Source: Sciurus carolinensis (taxonomy: Eukaryota; Chordata; Mammalia; Rodentia; Sciuridae). Taken from it: 64,000 nt of DNA. Every line of letters begins with the position of its first letter. The stretch's first letter is position 1. A model generated the notes under the pieces. That model was given only the letters and a program-made list of their open reading frames with translations. It did not search any database and was not told the DNA's origin. This document shows positions 22,887 through 35,055 of the stretch, in pieces. Both the position numbers and the translations under genes were made by a program. The stretch lies in the NCBI RefSeq assembly GCF_902686445.1, contig NW_025920104.1, positions 3,410,001 to 3,474,000 on the forward strand, given 5' to 3'.

Positions 22887-23699
22887 TTTTTTAATACATT
22901 TAATACTATACATCCAGAGAACTTCAGATAGGGAACAAAATAAAATTCAGAGTAGTCCTTGCATTCCTATTGTAGAGCCATTGAAAGAGTTCATTTTCTC
23001 TTAGGTTGTATATGACTGCCTCTAACATTGATTCATTCCAGTCTTATTACACATGCCTTCTCCTATTAACAGAAACTTACACAACCTGAAGTAAATTTCA
23101 GTGTGTATGATTCAACTCAATACTTGTCTTTCACTGGCATCTCTTGATTCCCCACCTTCTTTAAGTTACACACTGAACTTGGTAACCCAAATGTGTCATG
23201 TGGATCCTAAGAGTGGTATGAGAATAAGGTGAGATGATGAATAGTAAAAACCTTCACAAAATTAAAGTACTATTAATTATTTTTCTGATTTTCAAAACAG
23301 GAGGTAAACATATTTCAGATTTTCCTCCAGAAATTTTTTAAAAATTTTTTTAAAAGTCCAGTGACATACTTAGCGCAGGTGCCTAGTAGTTAAGAACTTT
23401 TAGCAGTCTTTATGACTGACCTCTTAGAACTGTTTGAATGTTGACTACATTTCACTAATGTTGTCTTTAAACTGCTTTTGTATTAAATACAAAAGGGCAA
23501 CATATTGATATATTGGGTAAGCAATCTATGGGAAAGAGGTAAAACCTTTTAATATGGCAGCAAAAAGATTGTATGTTAGGGCTTTTAGGGGGAATAGTAA
23601 ACATGATTTGTGTTTTGGCATTTTCATAACTGTGGTCACCATTTATTTGCGCAGTCACACAAAACTACATTGGTGACTTTTACACTGAATCATGTCATA
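22887..23699. other. Intronic DNA, unassigned
   Basis: Nothing recognised. Confidence 0.5.
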
Positions 23700-24205
23700 G
23701 GACACATATTCATGAATTCAGTAAATCTCTGAGTACCTGCTATATCCCAGATAGTACTCAGAGTACTTGGAAGTATGTTTGAAAAGAAAAGTCTCTGTTC
23801 TTATCTAGCCACATTCTTTTGCAGCTGTTAGGAGACTTCAGGGCAGACAAACCATAGACACACAAAAAAGAAATTATGTAATATGTTTGAAGGTAAAAAT
23901 TACTATGGAAAAATGAAAGTAAAGCAGATTGGAGTTGTGGGATGTAGATTGCCATTTATAACAGGGAAATCAAAGTAGACCTTAATTGAGAAGGAGACAT
24001 TTGACAAAAATTTTCAGAAGATCAGGAAAAAGTTCACAGGTTCTCTTGACAGGAATGTGCCTTCCTAATTCAAGACACAAGGAGACCAAGGTTACTAGAG
24101 TAACTCAAATACTGAAAGGTGAGTAGTAGGAGATGAATTTCCAGTGGGGTGGGGGAATAGCCAAGGGCTATTGTAGAGACTGATTTTGTGCTAAAGGGTA
24201 GCTAG

Positions 24206-24386
24206 TTGGTGCATACCCATAATCCTAGCAGTTCAGCAGGCCTAGGTAGAAGGACTACAATTTCCAGGCCAACCTGGGCAGCATAGCTAGACCTATTTAA
24301 AAAACAAAAAGAGTATGTAGCTGAAAGTAGAGTGATAGTGGTTCAATCCTCAGTACCACAAAAAAAAAATTAAAAAAAAGATTTAA
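24206..24386 (+). mobile_element. B1-dID dimeric SINE
   Basis: The B1 part (GGTGCATACCCATAATCCTA, CCAACCTGGGCAGCATAGC) is followed by an A-rich linker and a degenerate ID (GTGGTTCAATCCTCAGTACC), then a poly-A tail. Confidence 0.82.
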
Positions 24387-24678
24387 AAAAGAAAGGGAAA
24401 CTGCTCAGGGTTTAGCAGCCAGAACTGAGTGACATGATCTCACTACATTTTAACAGGAGTACTGTGGTTGTGGTATAGAAAATAGAATGTAACTTGGCAG
24501 GATAGAAACTGGGGGACTAGGGTCAGGCCAGAGTGGTGCAGTAGAAGCATCAACTGGTCACATGTGGAATGTTTTCAGAGTAGGTCCAGTGGGATTTGTT
24601 GATAGATTGAACTTGAGGTATGCAAGAAAAAGAAGTATTAAGGGTAAAGGAAAAGACAGGCAGAAAATTCAGTTTGGG

Positions 24679-24862
24679 ATCTGACTGTGGTGGCACATGC
24701 CTTTAATCCCAGTAACTCAGGAAGCTAAGATCAACTCAGGAGGCTAGAATCACAAGTTCAAGTCCAATCCCTGCAACTTAGTGAGACCCTGCGCCCCCCC
24801 CCAAATAAAAAAGATGGGATATTCTGGGTTCAATTCCCAATACCTCCACCACCCAAAAAATA
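24679..24862 (+). mobile_element. B1-dID dimeric SINE
   Basis: TGGTGGCACATGCCTTTAAT and AGTGAGACCCTGCGCC mark B1. A shortened ID end (GGGTTCAATTCCCAATACC) follows a C/A linker. Confidence 0.82.
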
Positions 24863-25692
24863 AATATGCTGTTTGGAGCTCTCTAAGGTGTTGAGTAAGT
24901 AGTTGAATATGTGACTCTTGAATTTTGGAGTGGGAATATGTGACAGAGTTTACCATACCCATGTCTCATTTTCTTCTTGGTATACAGCTAGACAGTATTT
25001 CTCTCTTGCTTACAGTTAGTTGTCATATGATTGAGTTCTAGCTAGTGAAATGTGAACACAAGTGATACGTACCATTTCTAGGTCTGTCTGTACAAATACC
25101 CTCCATCCTGTTGTCTCCTGGCTGGCTGGAAAAGAAATGATTACCAGAATACCAGAATATGTTGACAGTTATGTGTTAGAAATGATAGGTTGTCCACAGC
25201 ATAGTTTCCAGAATGTGGGGAAAACGACCACCCTGCTAACCTGCTCAGTCACCTAGTACTATTAGATAACTAAGAAATACAATATATAGTGTTTGAGTTC
25301 TTATCATTTTGGGGTGTTATAGCAGTTAACCTATCCTAAATTAGGGAATTTAGATGGTATTTAAAGCTATGATAGTGATGTTTGCCCATCAAGGGGATGA
25401 GTATAGAAAGGAAAAAGAAGAGATCCAAAGTTGGATAAAAGAGTTAAGAACCTGAGAAGGAGCATCCAGTGAGTTAGGAAATCAGATAAAGTAAGTTTAT
25501 TAATAGGGAGAGGTCAAGTGTGAAATTCTGCTGAGAGACCAATTAAGATAAAAAGTTGGGAATGTATCATGGAGTTAACAAAGTGGCATTATTCCTCTGG
25601 TCTACACAAGAATAAAGCTAAGGGAGTTTATTTTATTTATTTTTTTTTGACTGGAGTGATTTTAAGAAAGAAGGGGAAAAGAAGATAGTGCT

Positions 25693-26132
25693 ATATGGTT
25701 TGGATGTGGTTTGTCCCCCACAAGTTTGTGTACTTGATCCCTAGTGTGGTGCTGTTGAGGTGATAGAACCTTTAAGAGGTTGGACCTTGGACTGGGTATG
25801 TAGCTCAATAGTAGAGTGCTTATCTAGTCCTGGGTTCAGTCCCCAGCATCAGGAACAAACAAAATAAAAACAGATATGGGGCTTCACTGTATGAAATGTG
25901 TTAATGCTATCTCAAGAACAGCAAGGATACCCCTCTTTGTCTTGACCCCCTTCTGCATGCTGCCAGTTCCCTTTCTGCTTCTGTGCCACATTGTGATACA
26001 ACTTGATTCTCTCACCCATGCTCATGTTTTTTGAACTTCCCCTACCCACCAGAATTGTGAGTTGAATAACCCTTTTTATTAGTTATCCAGCATTGGGTAT
26101 TTGTTATAGGAACACAAAATGGAATAAAACAG
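25693..26132 (+). mobile_element. MaLR-type solo LTR with an ID insertion
   Basis: It starts TATATGGTTTGGATGTGG, contains ACAAGTTTGTGTACTTGATC and, after the SINE, the pyrimidine-rich part and CAGAATTGTGAGTTGAATAA, and ends with TGGAATAAAACAG. No viral genes are present. Confidence 0.78.
25787..25875 (+). mobile_element. ID SINE inside the LTR
   Basis: GGGTATGTAGCTCAATAGTA, CCTGGGTTCAGTCCCCAGC, then an A-rich tail. Confidence 0.82.
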
Positions 26133-26955
26133 TAAGGGAAGTAGGGTCAAGAAATTTTTTCGATGATGAAAAAGTAAGGGCATAATGTACCAGAAATGAA
26201 CCATTAGATAGTAAAACATCAATGATTTCAAGATGAGGTAATTGCTGAAGCAGAGTCTCTGAAGAGGCAAGAGAGAAAAGGATTCAGTGCACAAGAGATT
26301 TCAGTTCTATTGACTTTCAATACAATACTTCATGATCGCAGGAAATAAGGCAAAGTATGTGCTAATAAGTTGTGCTAGTTCAGAAGATAATGATGGTTGG
26401 AGTCTGATATGGTCTCTTGCAGTTGTTTCAGCCTTTTTCCCTTAAGGAAGTAAGGTTATCAGCCTGGAGTAATAATTTGGAGATATGGTATTTTAAGGTG
26501 GGAAATGAGTGTGTTAAAGTTTTTTTAGCAGCATGAGAGTGAATTGAGTAGTGACAAGTGGTAAAATTGATAAGCAACATTAAGTTATGGAATGTCTGGA
26601 CAGCGTTGTGGATCTCCTGACTTCTTGGTGTAGGTCCTCAGATCAGAGTTAAATGTAACTTGTCAAGGCAGTTTAACACAGTATGAGTCATTCTCATTTT
26701 GCATCAAACATAGTATCATTGGGAAATAGAACATGAATTATTACTTCTTCTTGCAGCATCTGCCATTATCCTGCCATGAATTTAAGCTAAATTTGCAGAG
26801 AGCTGATAACTGATTTTTTGAAAAGTTTTCCTTCATTCTCTATTAGATATTTATTGTTTTGTCTATGTAGATAAAACAAATCACTGCTGTCTGACTTTTT
26901 TATTCTATACAGTGATGTTATTGCTATTGTTACTTTTTAACTCTTCAAATTTGAC
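26133..26955. other. Intronic DNA, unassigned
   Basis: Nothing recognised. Confidence 0.45.
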
Positions 26956-26959
26956 TTGT

Positions 26960-27190
26960 CTTAGCCCATACTTTTTCTACTGCCTGAAAGACAATTTGTC
27001 ACCCATCCTAGTCCTCCAAACCTTTCAGACTTAACTCACCTACCATTTGTTGTAGAAGGCCTTCATAACCTCTAAGGCCTAATTTTTTCTCTCCTTTTAT
27101 AGCATCTCAGAATTTACCTATATCATTTTACTCACCATTGTATTGTTTTTTGTTGGTGTTCATTTCTTCCTGACTGGTACTGTTCAGTCA
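26960..27190 (+). repeat. L2 LINE fragment
   Basis: AGAAGGCCTTCATAACCTCT and the following ATAGCATCTCAGAATTTACC stretch resemble the L2 3' region (ending towards a TATTGTTTTTTG). Old and degenerate. Confidence 0.5.
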
Positions 27191-27367
27191 TACTTTCAGT
27201 GACAATGGGAATGTTCTTTGTCATCCAGTGAGGTAGACACCAGCCATATATGTATGTGATTATTTTGCACTCAGAATTTGCACACTAGAACTGAGAACTC
27301 AATTATTTTTAAATTTGAATTAAATGGTCACATGTAGCTAGTGATCACCTTGATCAGTGCAACTCTA

Positions 27368-27372
27368 TACAT

Positions 27373-27407
<35 letters not shown>

Positions 27408-27408
27408 T
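27368..27408. repeat. (TTTA)n microsatellite
   Basis: About ten ATTT/TTTA units directly beside the tail end of a reverse B1 SINE, from whose poly-A tail it probably grew. Confidence 0.95.
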
Positions 27409-27520
27409 GAGAAAAGAATCTTTGTTGCCCCGACTGGTCTAAAACTCCTGGAGTTGATCAGGTCTGCCTCAGCCTCCTGAGTAGCTGAGGCTATGGATAC
27501 ACAATACCCAGTTTCTCTAC
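27409..27520 (-). mobile_element. B1-type SINE
   Basis: GCCCCGACTGGTCTAAAACT, GTCTGCCTCAGCCTCCTGAG and GTAGCTGAGGCTATGG: a reverse B1 monomer. Confidence 0.78.
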
Positions 27521-27978
27521 CCCATTAAAGTTGAGAATCATGTGGAATTCATATTTAATTTATTATTGCTTAACATCAGACTACTGCTACTTAAATAACT
27601 GAATGCCTTTTCAGTACTCTTGGTCAAAATACTTACCACTCAGCTGGAATGTGGCAATTTGCTTTCCTAAAACTTCTGTCTTTAACCAGTTTTTCAGATT
27701 GTTTTTAGAACTACATTGACTTATGCAGCACTAAGTTCTTTAGTCCTGTAAAGTTAAGGGATCATGTTCCCCATTAGGACTGAAAGATTGCATACCATAT
27801 GATTATTTCAAAGATTGTCTGAGGGCTGGGGAGTGCTGAAGAAGCAGTTCATGGGCCCGGCTTAGTTTGTGAGGCACTTTCTGCTTCAACCAAAACACTC
27901 CTACTTCATAAGCTAATATACTGGAATTCTGCTTGATTTCATTTGAAGAGTGGAAAAGGGCTTGTAAAAGATAAATGT

Positions 27979-28052
<74 letters not shown>
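27979..28052. repeat. Compound (GT)n(GA)n microsatellite
   Basis: About 16 GT units (27979-28010) run straight into about 21 GA units (28011-28052). Confidence 0.97.
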
Positions 28053-28053
<1 letters not shown>

Positions 28054-28090
28054 ACACACGTGTGTACATGTACAAGCATGTGTGTATGTG

Positions 28091-28162
28091 TGATGCTGGA
28101 ACCAGATCCCAGTTTCATATATGCTAGGCATGTGCTCTACACTGAGAGCATCCCTAACCCCA
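28091..28162 (-). mobile_element. ID SINE remnant
   Basis: GATGCTGGAACCAGATCCCA, ATGCTAGGCATGTGCTCTAC and GAGCATCCCTAACCCC: a reverse ID lying next to the compound microsatellite, which has replaced its tail. Confidence 0.7.
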
Positions 28163-28850
28163 AAGATAACACTCTTAATTAAGGTGACCAGTCATGCACA
28201 TGGTAGCATATGATTTAGATGGAGAATTACTAAATGCTATAGGAGTTCAGAAATAAAAGACTATTTGGGGCTAATGGCATCTTGATATGAAGTAATCTAG
28301 GCAGGTAGAAGAAAGACAAAAGGGTGAAATAGTGGAAATCATATTTACAAAGCATTAGAGTTTCAAGTACATATAATAGCTTTTGGTTAAGGAATATAAC
28401 AATCTGATTATCATTGCAAATTCTATGATGTAAAATTTGACTAAATTAGATGGGACTGAATGATGGAAAAGAATGATAAACTGAAAAAAAAGTGCACTTT
28501 CTATTGTATGCAGTGGGGTAAAATCTTTTGAGGTGTTTTGTTTGTTACCAAGATTGGAGAAAGGGACACTCTCAGCATTTAATGAACAAGATCCAGGGTA
28601 GTCAGCCATCCCACAATACTCAGAATAGTCTGCACATTTAAAATTTATTGCAAATAACTACATGATTTGCTGGATTTCAAGGATGTGGGTGAAAAAATAA
28701 TTATAATGATCTGAGCTTAGAAATTTAACTCTATTTTATGTACAAGGCATTTGTAGAGTACACAAAATTTCAGGAATTCAGATGTTATGTATGTTGAAGG
28801 AAGATTAAAGTTTTATCTTTGAAAACTTTATCAAGAGTTCTTCATCTCTT
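28163..28850. other. Intronic DNA, unassigned
   Basis: Nothing recognised. Confidence 0.5.
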
Positions 28851-28854
28851 TAGA

Positions 28855-29496
28855 GGATGTGGGGGGAAAGGTACCCTCATACATTGCTGGTGGGAACTGC
28901 AAATTGGTGCAACCACTCTAGAAAGCAGTATGGATATTCCTTAGAAAACTTGGAATGGAACCACCAATTGACCCAGTTATCCCACTCCTCAATTTATACC
29001 CAAAGGACTTAAAATGAGCATACTACAGTGACACAGCCACATCAGTGTTTAAAGCAGCTCAATTCACAATAGCTAGATTGTGGAAGCAACCTAGATGCCC
29101 TTCAACAGATGAATAAATAAGAAAAATGTGGTACATATACACAATGGAATATTACTTAACATAAAGGATGAAATTATGGCATTTGCCAGTAAATGGATGG
29201 AATTGGAGACATTATGCTAAGTGAAATAAGCCAATTCCCATAAGCCAAAGGCCAGTTGTTCTCTCTGATGCTGACTCACAGTGTGTGTGTGGGGGTTCCC
29301 CAGACTGGAAAGGGAAGAGTCAGGGGAAGGGGGATGGGAATAGGAATGAGTAGAATAAATTGGAAATAACTTTCCTATATTCTTATATGAATCCATGACC
29401 AGTGTAACTCCACATCATGTACTCCATGTATATATGATATGTCAAAACACATTCTATAGCTATGTGTACCTAAATAGAAAATAGAGAAGGTCTTCC
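28855..29496 (+). mobile_element. 5'-truncated L1 (ORF2 end and 3' UTR)
   Basis: It starts in the zinc-knuckle part of ORF2 (GAGGATGTGGGGGGAAAGG), contains ACACAATGGAATATTACTTA and GCATTTGCCAGTAAATGG, then a 3' UTR of the type ending in CTCCATGTATATATGATATG. Many stops are present. Confidence 0.92.
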
Positions 29497-29826
29497 AAAG
29501 GAAAAAATACTTCACCTGAGAACAAAACCAAAGGCTCAGTGTTCTCTCTGCTATGTGGATGCTAACACACAATTTGGGAAGGGGGGGTTGAGTACAGACA
29601 CACTTTGGTAGACAGAGGGGAATGCAGGGAGGGAGGATGAGAATGGGAAAGGTAGTAGAATAAATCAGACATTATTTTTCTGTGTTCATATATAAATACA
29701 TCCTGGTGCAACTCCACGTAATATACAACCACAAGAATTGGAAGTTATACTCCATGTATGTATGTCAAAATACATTGTACTATCATGTATAACTAGAAAG
29801 AACAAATAAAAAATTTTTAAAAAGAA
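29497..29826 (+). mobile_element. Second L1 3' UTR, head-to-tail with the previous one
   Basis: After about 25 bp of spacer, AAAACCAAAGGCTCAGTGTT restarts the L1 sequence at the very end of ORF2 and runs through the 3' UTR (CTCCATGTATGTATGTCAAA) to an A-rich tail at about 29805. Confidence 0.88.
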
Positions 29827-31424
29827 AATTATGTAATTGATGGCAGCACCACTTGTTCAGTGTTTGTGACTCAAATATTCTTCCCTTCAGTCTAAAGTTG
29901 TAGCTCTCATAGTCATAGTGGTTCTATGTATAATATAGAAGCAAGCAACCTTTATGCTGTTTATCATAATAATTGTTTATACATTTTTAAATATAAAATA
30001 TTTTAAATTTTCAAACAAATATAAATTGATTTCTTTCATATTGGTCACAGTATTAAGTAGTAGGTTTTACAAATTGTACTTAGGCAGATGATCTCTTAAT
30101 TTCATTTAGGACAGTTACAGGAATTATCCCTAAATAGTTGTTATAAAAAGGGGAAATCAATTTCTGTTCTCTAATGGTGGACTGGATCATTATGACAAAC
30201 CTTTCTGATGAATAACTAACCTAAAAATCTTTTTTTTTTTAATTTTAACTTGAAGAGCTGAAAAGATAATGGGGAGCTGTCAGGCCAGTTCTAGGAAATA
30301 GCAGGAACCAAAGAAATAAGTGAAGAATCAATTGGGTTTTGCCCTAAGGGTAGTTTCTAGTATATACATGTTTATATTTGGGTTTGGTAGATTTTTATAT
30401 AGTGAAGAGGACAGAATCATGGCCTAACATTCATCTAAAGTCAGTGTCAGAAAGAACAATCTCATTGTTAGATGGATCCCCAAGGATTATTATTAGGTTA
30501 TCAGCAAAACAGAACTAAATTGTTTACCCATTCTTGTACTCAGGGATCAAAGGGAAGGTTGAATGGGGCAGGGGAAGAGATTAAAGTAAGAAAAACAAGT
30601 CTTTCAAATTGTGAGGACAGTTTTAGCCTTCACACTGATTTGCTGCCCAGGTTTGCTGTGCATGGTCCATTAAACCTCAATCCATTTATCATGATTCTTA
30701 GTTTCAGACTAATTGTGTTCCCAAGGCCTGGCAGAAGGAAAAGCAAATAATTTGTGGAGAAAGACCTTTCATTCTCAGGGAATTACTATCAATAATTTTT
30801 CAAAGACAATGAATAGTATGTTCTCACAAGTAACCAAGCATAGTAAAAAGTAATAATAAGCAAAATTATGTATAATTATAATAGACTACATGTAATCTAT
30901 TTGTAGAATTATTTGAGCAGTATAATTTGTGCAGTTTTCTTAATGTACTTAAAAGTAATCTTTTAAAAATAGAAAATAACCAAGCATGCATTAAGATGGC
31001 ATTATGAATAAGAAATAGAGCAGAAATAGATACACAAAATCCTTAGATACTGTAAATATGAGATGAATTTAAAACAATTGCTGTTGAATTTAAAGAATTG
31101 AAGACAAGCAAAGAAGAAGAGACTATAAAGAATGACTTCCTAGACTTGTGAGGAAAAAATGAATTGCAGAAATGAAACTACTGTACACCAAATAAACCTA
31201 AGTGAAAGACTTAACAGAATGTACTTAGCTGAAGAACAAATTGGTTTGACTAGAAAATAAGGTAGAAGAGGCTTACCAGAATACAATCCTGAGCATCAGA
31301 AAGCTGTAAAATACTGAAGAGAGTTTAAGAGACATAGAAGACAGTGAGACTTGACATTTAATCAGAGCTCGGGAAGGAGCTGAGGAGAAAGAGATTAGTG
31401 CAGCGGTAATATAGATGAATGGGT
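29827..31424. other. Intronic DNA, unassigned
   Basis: AT-rich. The open frame at 30472-30750 has no recognisable product or splice sites. Confidence 0.5.
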
Positions 31425-31950
31425 AAAGAAACTGGCATATATGCACACAATATGGCATTTGCAGATAAATGGGTGGAATTGGAGAATATCATGCCAAGTG
31501 AAATGAGCCAATCCCAAAAAACCAAAGACCAAATGTTTTAGCTGATAAGTGGATGATGATATATAATGTGGATGGAGGGGGGGAGTGAGAGGAGAATGGA
31601 GGAACTTTAGATTACATAGAGGAAAATGAGAGGGAAGGGAGGTATGAAAAATGGTGGAATGAGACAGACACGATTATCCTATGCTCACTTAGAATGGGGG
31701 CAGAATGGAGGTTCACTGAATTGGAAAGGGAGGAGATGTAGGAAGCAAGAGGGGTTGGAAATGGAAGACAGTAGAATGAATCGGATCCACCATTCCTGTG
31801 TTCATGTTATTACCTGACCAGTGTAATTCCACATCAAGTGCAACCACAAAAACGAGAAGCTATAATCCATGTATGTATAAAATGTCAAAATACTTTCTAT
31901 TTATTCATGTATAAGTAAAAAGAACAAATAAAATATTTTAAAAAGAAATG
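31425..31950 (+). mobile_element. L1 3' end with a composite 3' UTR
   Basis: 31425-31680 matches the end of ORF2 and the 3' UTR type seen at 12600-12760 (ATATAATGTGG, then GAGGAACTTTAGATTACATA). From about 31683 the sequence switches to the other 3' UTR type seen at 5560-5800 and 29600-29820 (AGTGTAATTCCACATCAAGT, CCATGTATGTATAAAATG), then an A-rich tail. Confidence 0.85.
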
Positions 31951-33760
31951 CATTGAATTTCTAACCATTTAAATAATAAGAAATCCATACCCAGACAAAT
32001 CATAGTAAAACCACACAAACCTTAAAAGAAGGAAAGAAAACATATTAAAAGCAGCCAGAAGCAAAGATTGTCTTCAAAGGAGAAACTATGGACTGACAGC
32101 CAACTTTTCAACATAAACTCATACATTCTCAAAATAATTGTCAATTGAAAGAAAATTCTGAAGTATTCATTAGGTGGAAAGATTTAAGATAAAGATCTGA
32201 AATGCAAAAGGGTGTAAAGAGCAGAGGGTGACAAATATGAGTTGTATTGAAATAAACTAACTTTAAAATATTGGTAAGACCTTAATTAAGTATGACACAA
32301 GAAGTATTGAGACTTTTATGTTGTCTGGGAGATAGGTGTATGTCCATTGTAACTACTAAAGCAAGAAAAAGAAACTTAGAAAACAAAAGGATTGGAAAAG
32401 TAGAAATGAAACCATTCATGGACTACAGACTATATATTTAGAAAGTCTAAAATACAAATGTTAATGCATTCAAAGGTAACTTTATTACTGTATACTGGCA
32501 ATAAATAGAAAGGAAAAATCTTAAGTCATAATCAATGACAATAGCATTAAAAGAGATATTCCTAGAAATCTAAAATATGACTTAAGATTTAAAGCCTTAT
32601 TGAAACAAATTATAAAAGACTTAATGGTTGGTGCCATATGCCATGTCATAGATTCTGCAATGTACAGATACTTACCTTCCCCCAATGGATTTATATAATC
32701 CCGGTCAAAATTTTAATAGGGTGATTTTGGGTACAGAGTTGGTGTTGTGTTTTGGTGGAAAATCTGATTCTAAAATTCTATGGAAGATAAATTAAGGGCC
32801 TGAAACAGCCAAAACACTCAAAGAAGAATAAAATAGAAAGACTTAAATCAATTATTAAAACTTACTGCAAATAAGTAAGTAAATAAGACACTGTCATGAT
32901 AGTCTGCTTATAGATGGACAGTAGAATAGAAGACAATCTATGTGCCTGGGTTACTTTGATAAATGATGAATATATGCTGGTGGTAATTAGAGAATGCCTT
33001 TTTAATTAAATGGTTCTGGAAAAATTGAGAAAGATCAGACTGTTCATAAGGTTCATAAATCCTGGGTAGATTAAATGAAAATAATAAAGTTTTTTGAAGA
33101 TTATATGAGAAAATGTTCTAGCCTATTTATTTAGAGAGGTTATTAGAAAGCTAACTTTTTCATTAAAGAAGTCATAGATTCTGAATTGTACCATTATTTT
33201 TGTATCTCTAAAGTAAACTGCTGCCATGAATGCTAATAATATAAAGTGTACCTCAATTTTCACATTTTTCATCTTCTAACATCTTAAAAACAACAAAATG
33301 TAATGCATTTCCTAAATTTTCTTATATCTTTTGGGGGTATAACTTAGGGTCTATCCTCAGTGAGATGCATTCTCACAATTGGGAAGGCACAGAAGGTGGC
33401 TTTCTTTTTACTGCTGTTTTGACTGGTTGGCATGGTTGTGAGATCTGTTTAGAAGCAGTTGAGGTAGTTAGACTAACTATTCCAGTGTTCACTACCAACC
33501 TTTTGGGGATGAAAAGCCAATAATATCAGCAGTGGCCTCAGCTTTGGGACCTCTGGTTCTCAGAGTATCCTTTATCTGAGTTCAGTGACTGACTTGCAAT
33601 TCTCAATTGTTCCATTATTTTGAATGACTTATAAGCATCTTAGTTCTTGTATTAAATGGTTTTCTAGTTGAAATATCTACACTGATGTTTAAATTTTTTT
33701 TTCTGCCCTGAAATCTAATTAATAACATTTTATTGACTTAGGGGGAGTCATTTAATTTTG
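31951..33760. other. Intronic DNA, unassigned
   Basis: A-rich up to about 32900. No gene or repeat that I can name. Confidence 0.5.
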
Positions 33761-33763
33761 AGG

Positions 33764-33962
33764 GGGTTCTGGGGATTAAGCCTAGGGGTACTTTACCATT
33801 GAGCCACATCCCCAGCCATCTTTTATATTTTATTTTGAAACAGAGTCTCACCAAATGGTTGAGGGTCTCACTAATTTGCTCAGGCTGACCCAAAATTTTA
33901 ATCCTCCTGCCTCAGCCTCCTAAGTTGCTGGGATTATAGTTTTGTGCCACTATGCATAGCTA
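33764..33962 (-). mobile_element. B1-dID dimeric SINE
   Basis: The ID part (TTGAGCCACATCCCCAGCC) is followed by B1 (AAACAGAGTCTCACCAAATG to CTCAGCCTCCTAAGTTGCTG), reversed. Confidence 0.88.
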
Positions 33963-33967
33963 TTAAT

Positions 33968-34082
33968 GTTTTTTGTTGTTGTTGTTTGTTTGCTTATTTG
34001 TTTTTTGTGGTGCTGGGGATTGAACCCAGTGCCTTGTTTATGCTTTGCAAGTATTCTACCACTGAGCTTCAACCCCAGCCAT
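33968..34082 (-). mobile_element. ID SINE
   Basis: A T/G-rich head, then GTGGTGCTGGGGATTGAACC and CACTGAGCTTCAACCCCAGC, a well-preserved reverse ID. Confidence 0.9.
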
Positions 34083-34084
34083 AA

Positions 34085-34930
34085 TTTTTTCATGGTTTTT
34101 AAAATTGTGATAAAATGTACATAACAAGATTTTTATCATTTTAACCATTCATATGTGTATAATTCCATGGCCTTAAATACTTTTTAAATACTGTATAATT
34201 ATCACCATTATTTATACCCCAAATTTTTCATCTTCCCCAACAAAAACTCTGTGCTCTTTAGTCATTGGGGAGATGCACATCAAAACCATAGTGAGCTGGC
34301 ACTTTACACTTAGTAGAATGCTGTGTTAAAGATAGAAAAAGAATGGGGCTGGGGTTGTGGCTCAGTGGTAGCATGCTCACCTAGCATGCATAAGGTCCTG
34401 GGTTTGATTCTCAGCACTACATAAAATAAAGGTATTGTGTCCACCTACAACTAAGGGGAAAATATATATAAGTATATATAGAGAGATTGAAAAAGGAAAA
34501 TAAGGTTGGTGAGGATCTGGAAAAATTGGAAACCTCATGCCTTATAGGTAAAATCATGCTACTGCTGTGGAAAATAATTTGGTGGTTTCTCAAAAAGCTA
34601 AACATAGAATTCCTCTACAACCCAACAATTGTAGTATTACAATCGAAAGAACTGGAAACAGACTTGGGCAAATAGTTGTAAACTAATGTTCATTGCAACA
34701 TTATTTATAAAAGCCAAAAGTAGAACCCACCCTGTCCATCAGCAGATAACAAAATGTAGTATATATGTATAATGGAATATTATTCAGCTATAAAAAGGAA
34801 TGAAGTTCTGATATGTGCTGTGATGTGGATAAACTTTGAAAACATAGTAAAATAAGTTAGATGTAAAAGGATGAGTATTATATGATTTTCATGTAATAAA
34901 TTATCCAGAATAGGCAAATTCTAGATGCAA
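34085..34930 (+). mobile_element. Ancient L1 (L1M-age) ORF2 end, interrupted by an ID
   Basis: GAGATGCACATCAAAACCAT (34270), TGGAAAATAATTTGGTGGTT (34568) and GGAATATTATTCAGCTATAA (34773) are degenerate counterparts of the conserved L1 ORF2 C-terminal region. 34085-34260 (AAATGTACATAACAAG and following) also looks like old L1-associated sequence, but less surely. Confidence 0.75.
34346..34470 (+). mobile_element. ID SINE with extended 3' tail
   Basis: GGGGCTGGGGTTGTGGCTCA and GGTCCTGGGTTTGATTCTC, then a tail with AAAGGTATTGTGTCC and ACCTACAACTAA, the same tail as at 20414-20540. Confidence 0.9.
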
Positions 34931-34934
34931 AATG

Positions 34935-35055
34935 GAATATGCTGGGTGTGTACCTCTGTAATAAAAAAAAAAAAAAAACTTACCTGGCTAGCATGTATGA
35001 GACCCTTATTCAATCCCTAGCATCATAAAAAGAAAAAAAAGGGGGGGGGGAGAAA
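34935..35055 (+). mobile_element. Shortened B1-dID SINE
   Basis: GCTGGGTGTGTACCTCTGTA (start of B1) passes directly into an A run, then ID (GCATGTATGAGACCC, CAATCCCTAGCATC) and an A/G run ending at about 35050. The rest of the B1 is missing. Confidence 0.65.

Larger units (their letters stand above)
23700..25690. repeat. Block of ancient mammalian interspersed repeat, with SINE insertions
   Basis: TTCAGTAAATCTCTGAGTAC (23718), the AACTGAGTGACATGATCTCA stretch (24424) and GATGGTATTTAAAGCTATG (25352) follow the order of a common very old repeat seen across mammals. The family name is not assigned. Two B1-dID SINEs and some unrelated DNA interrupt it. Confidence 0.5.
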
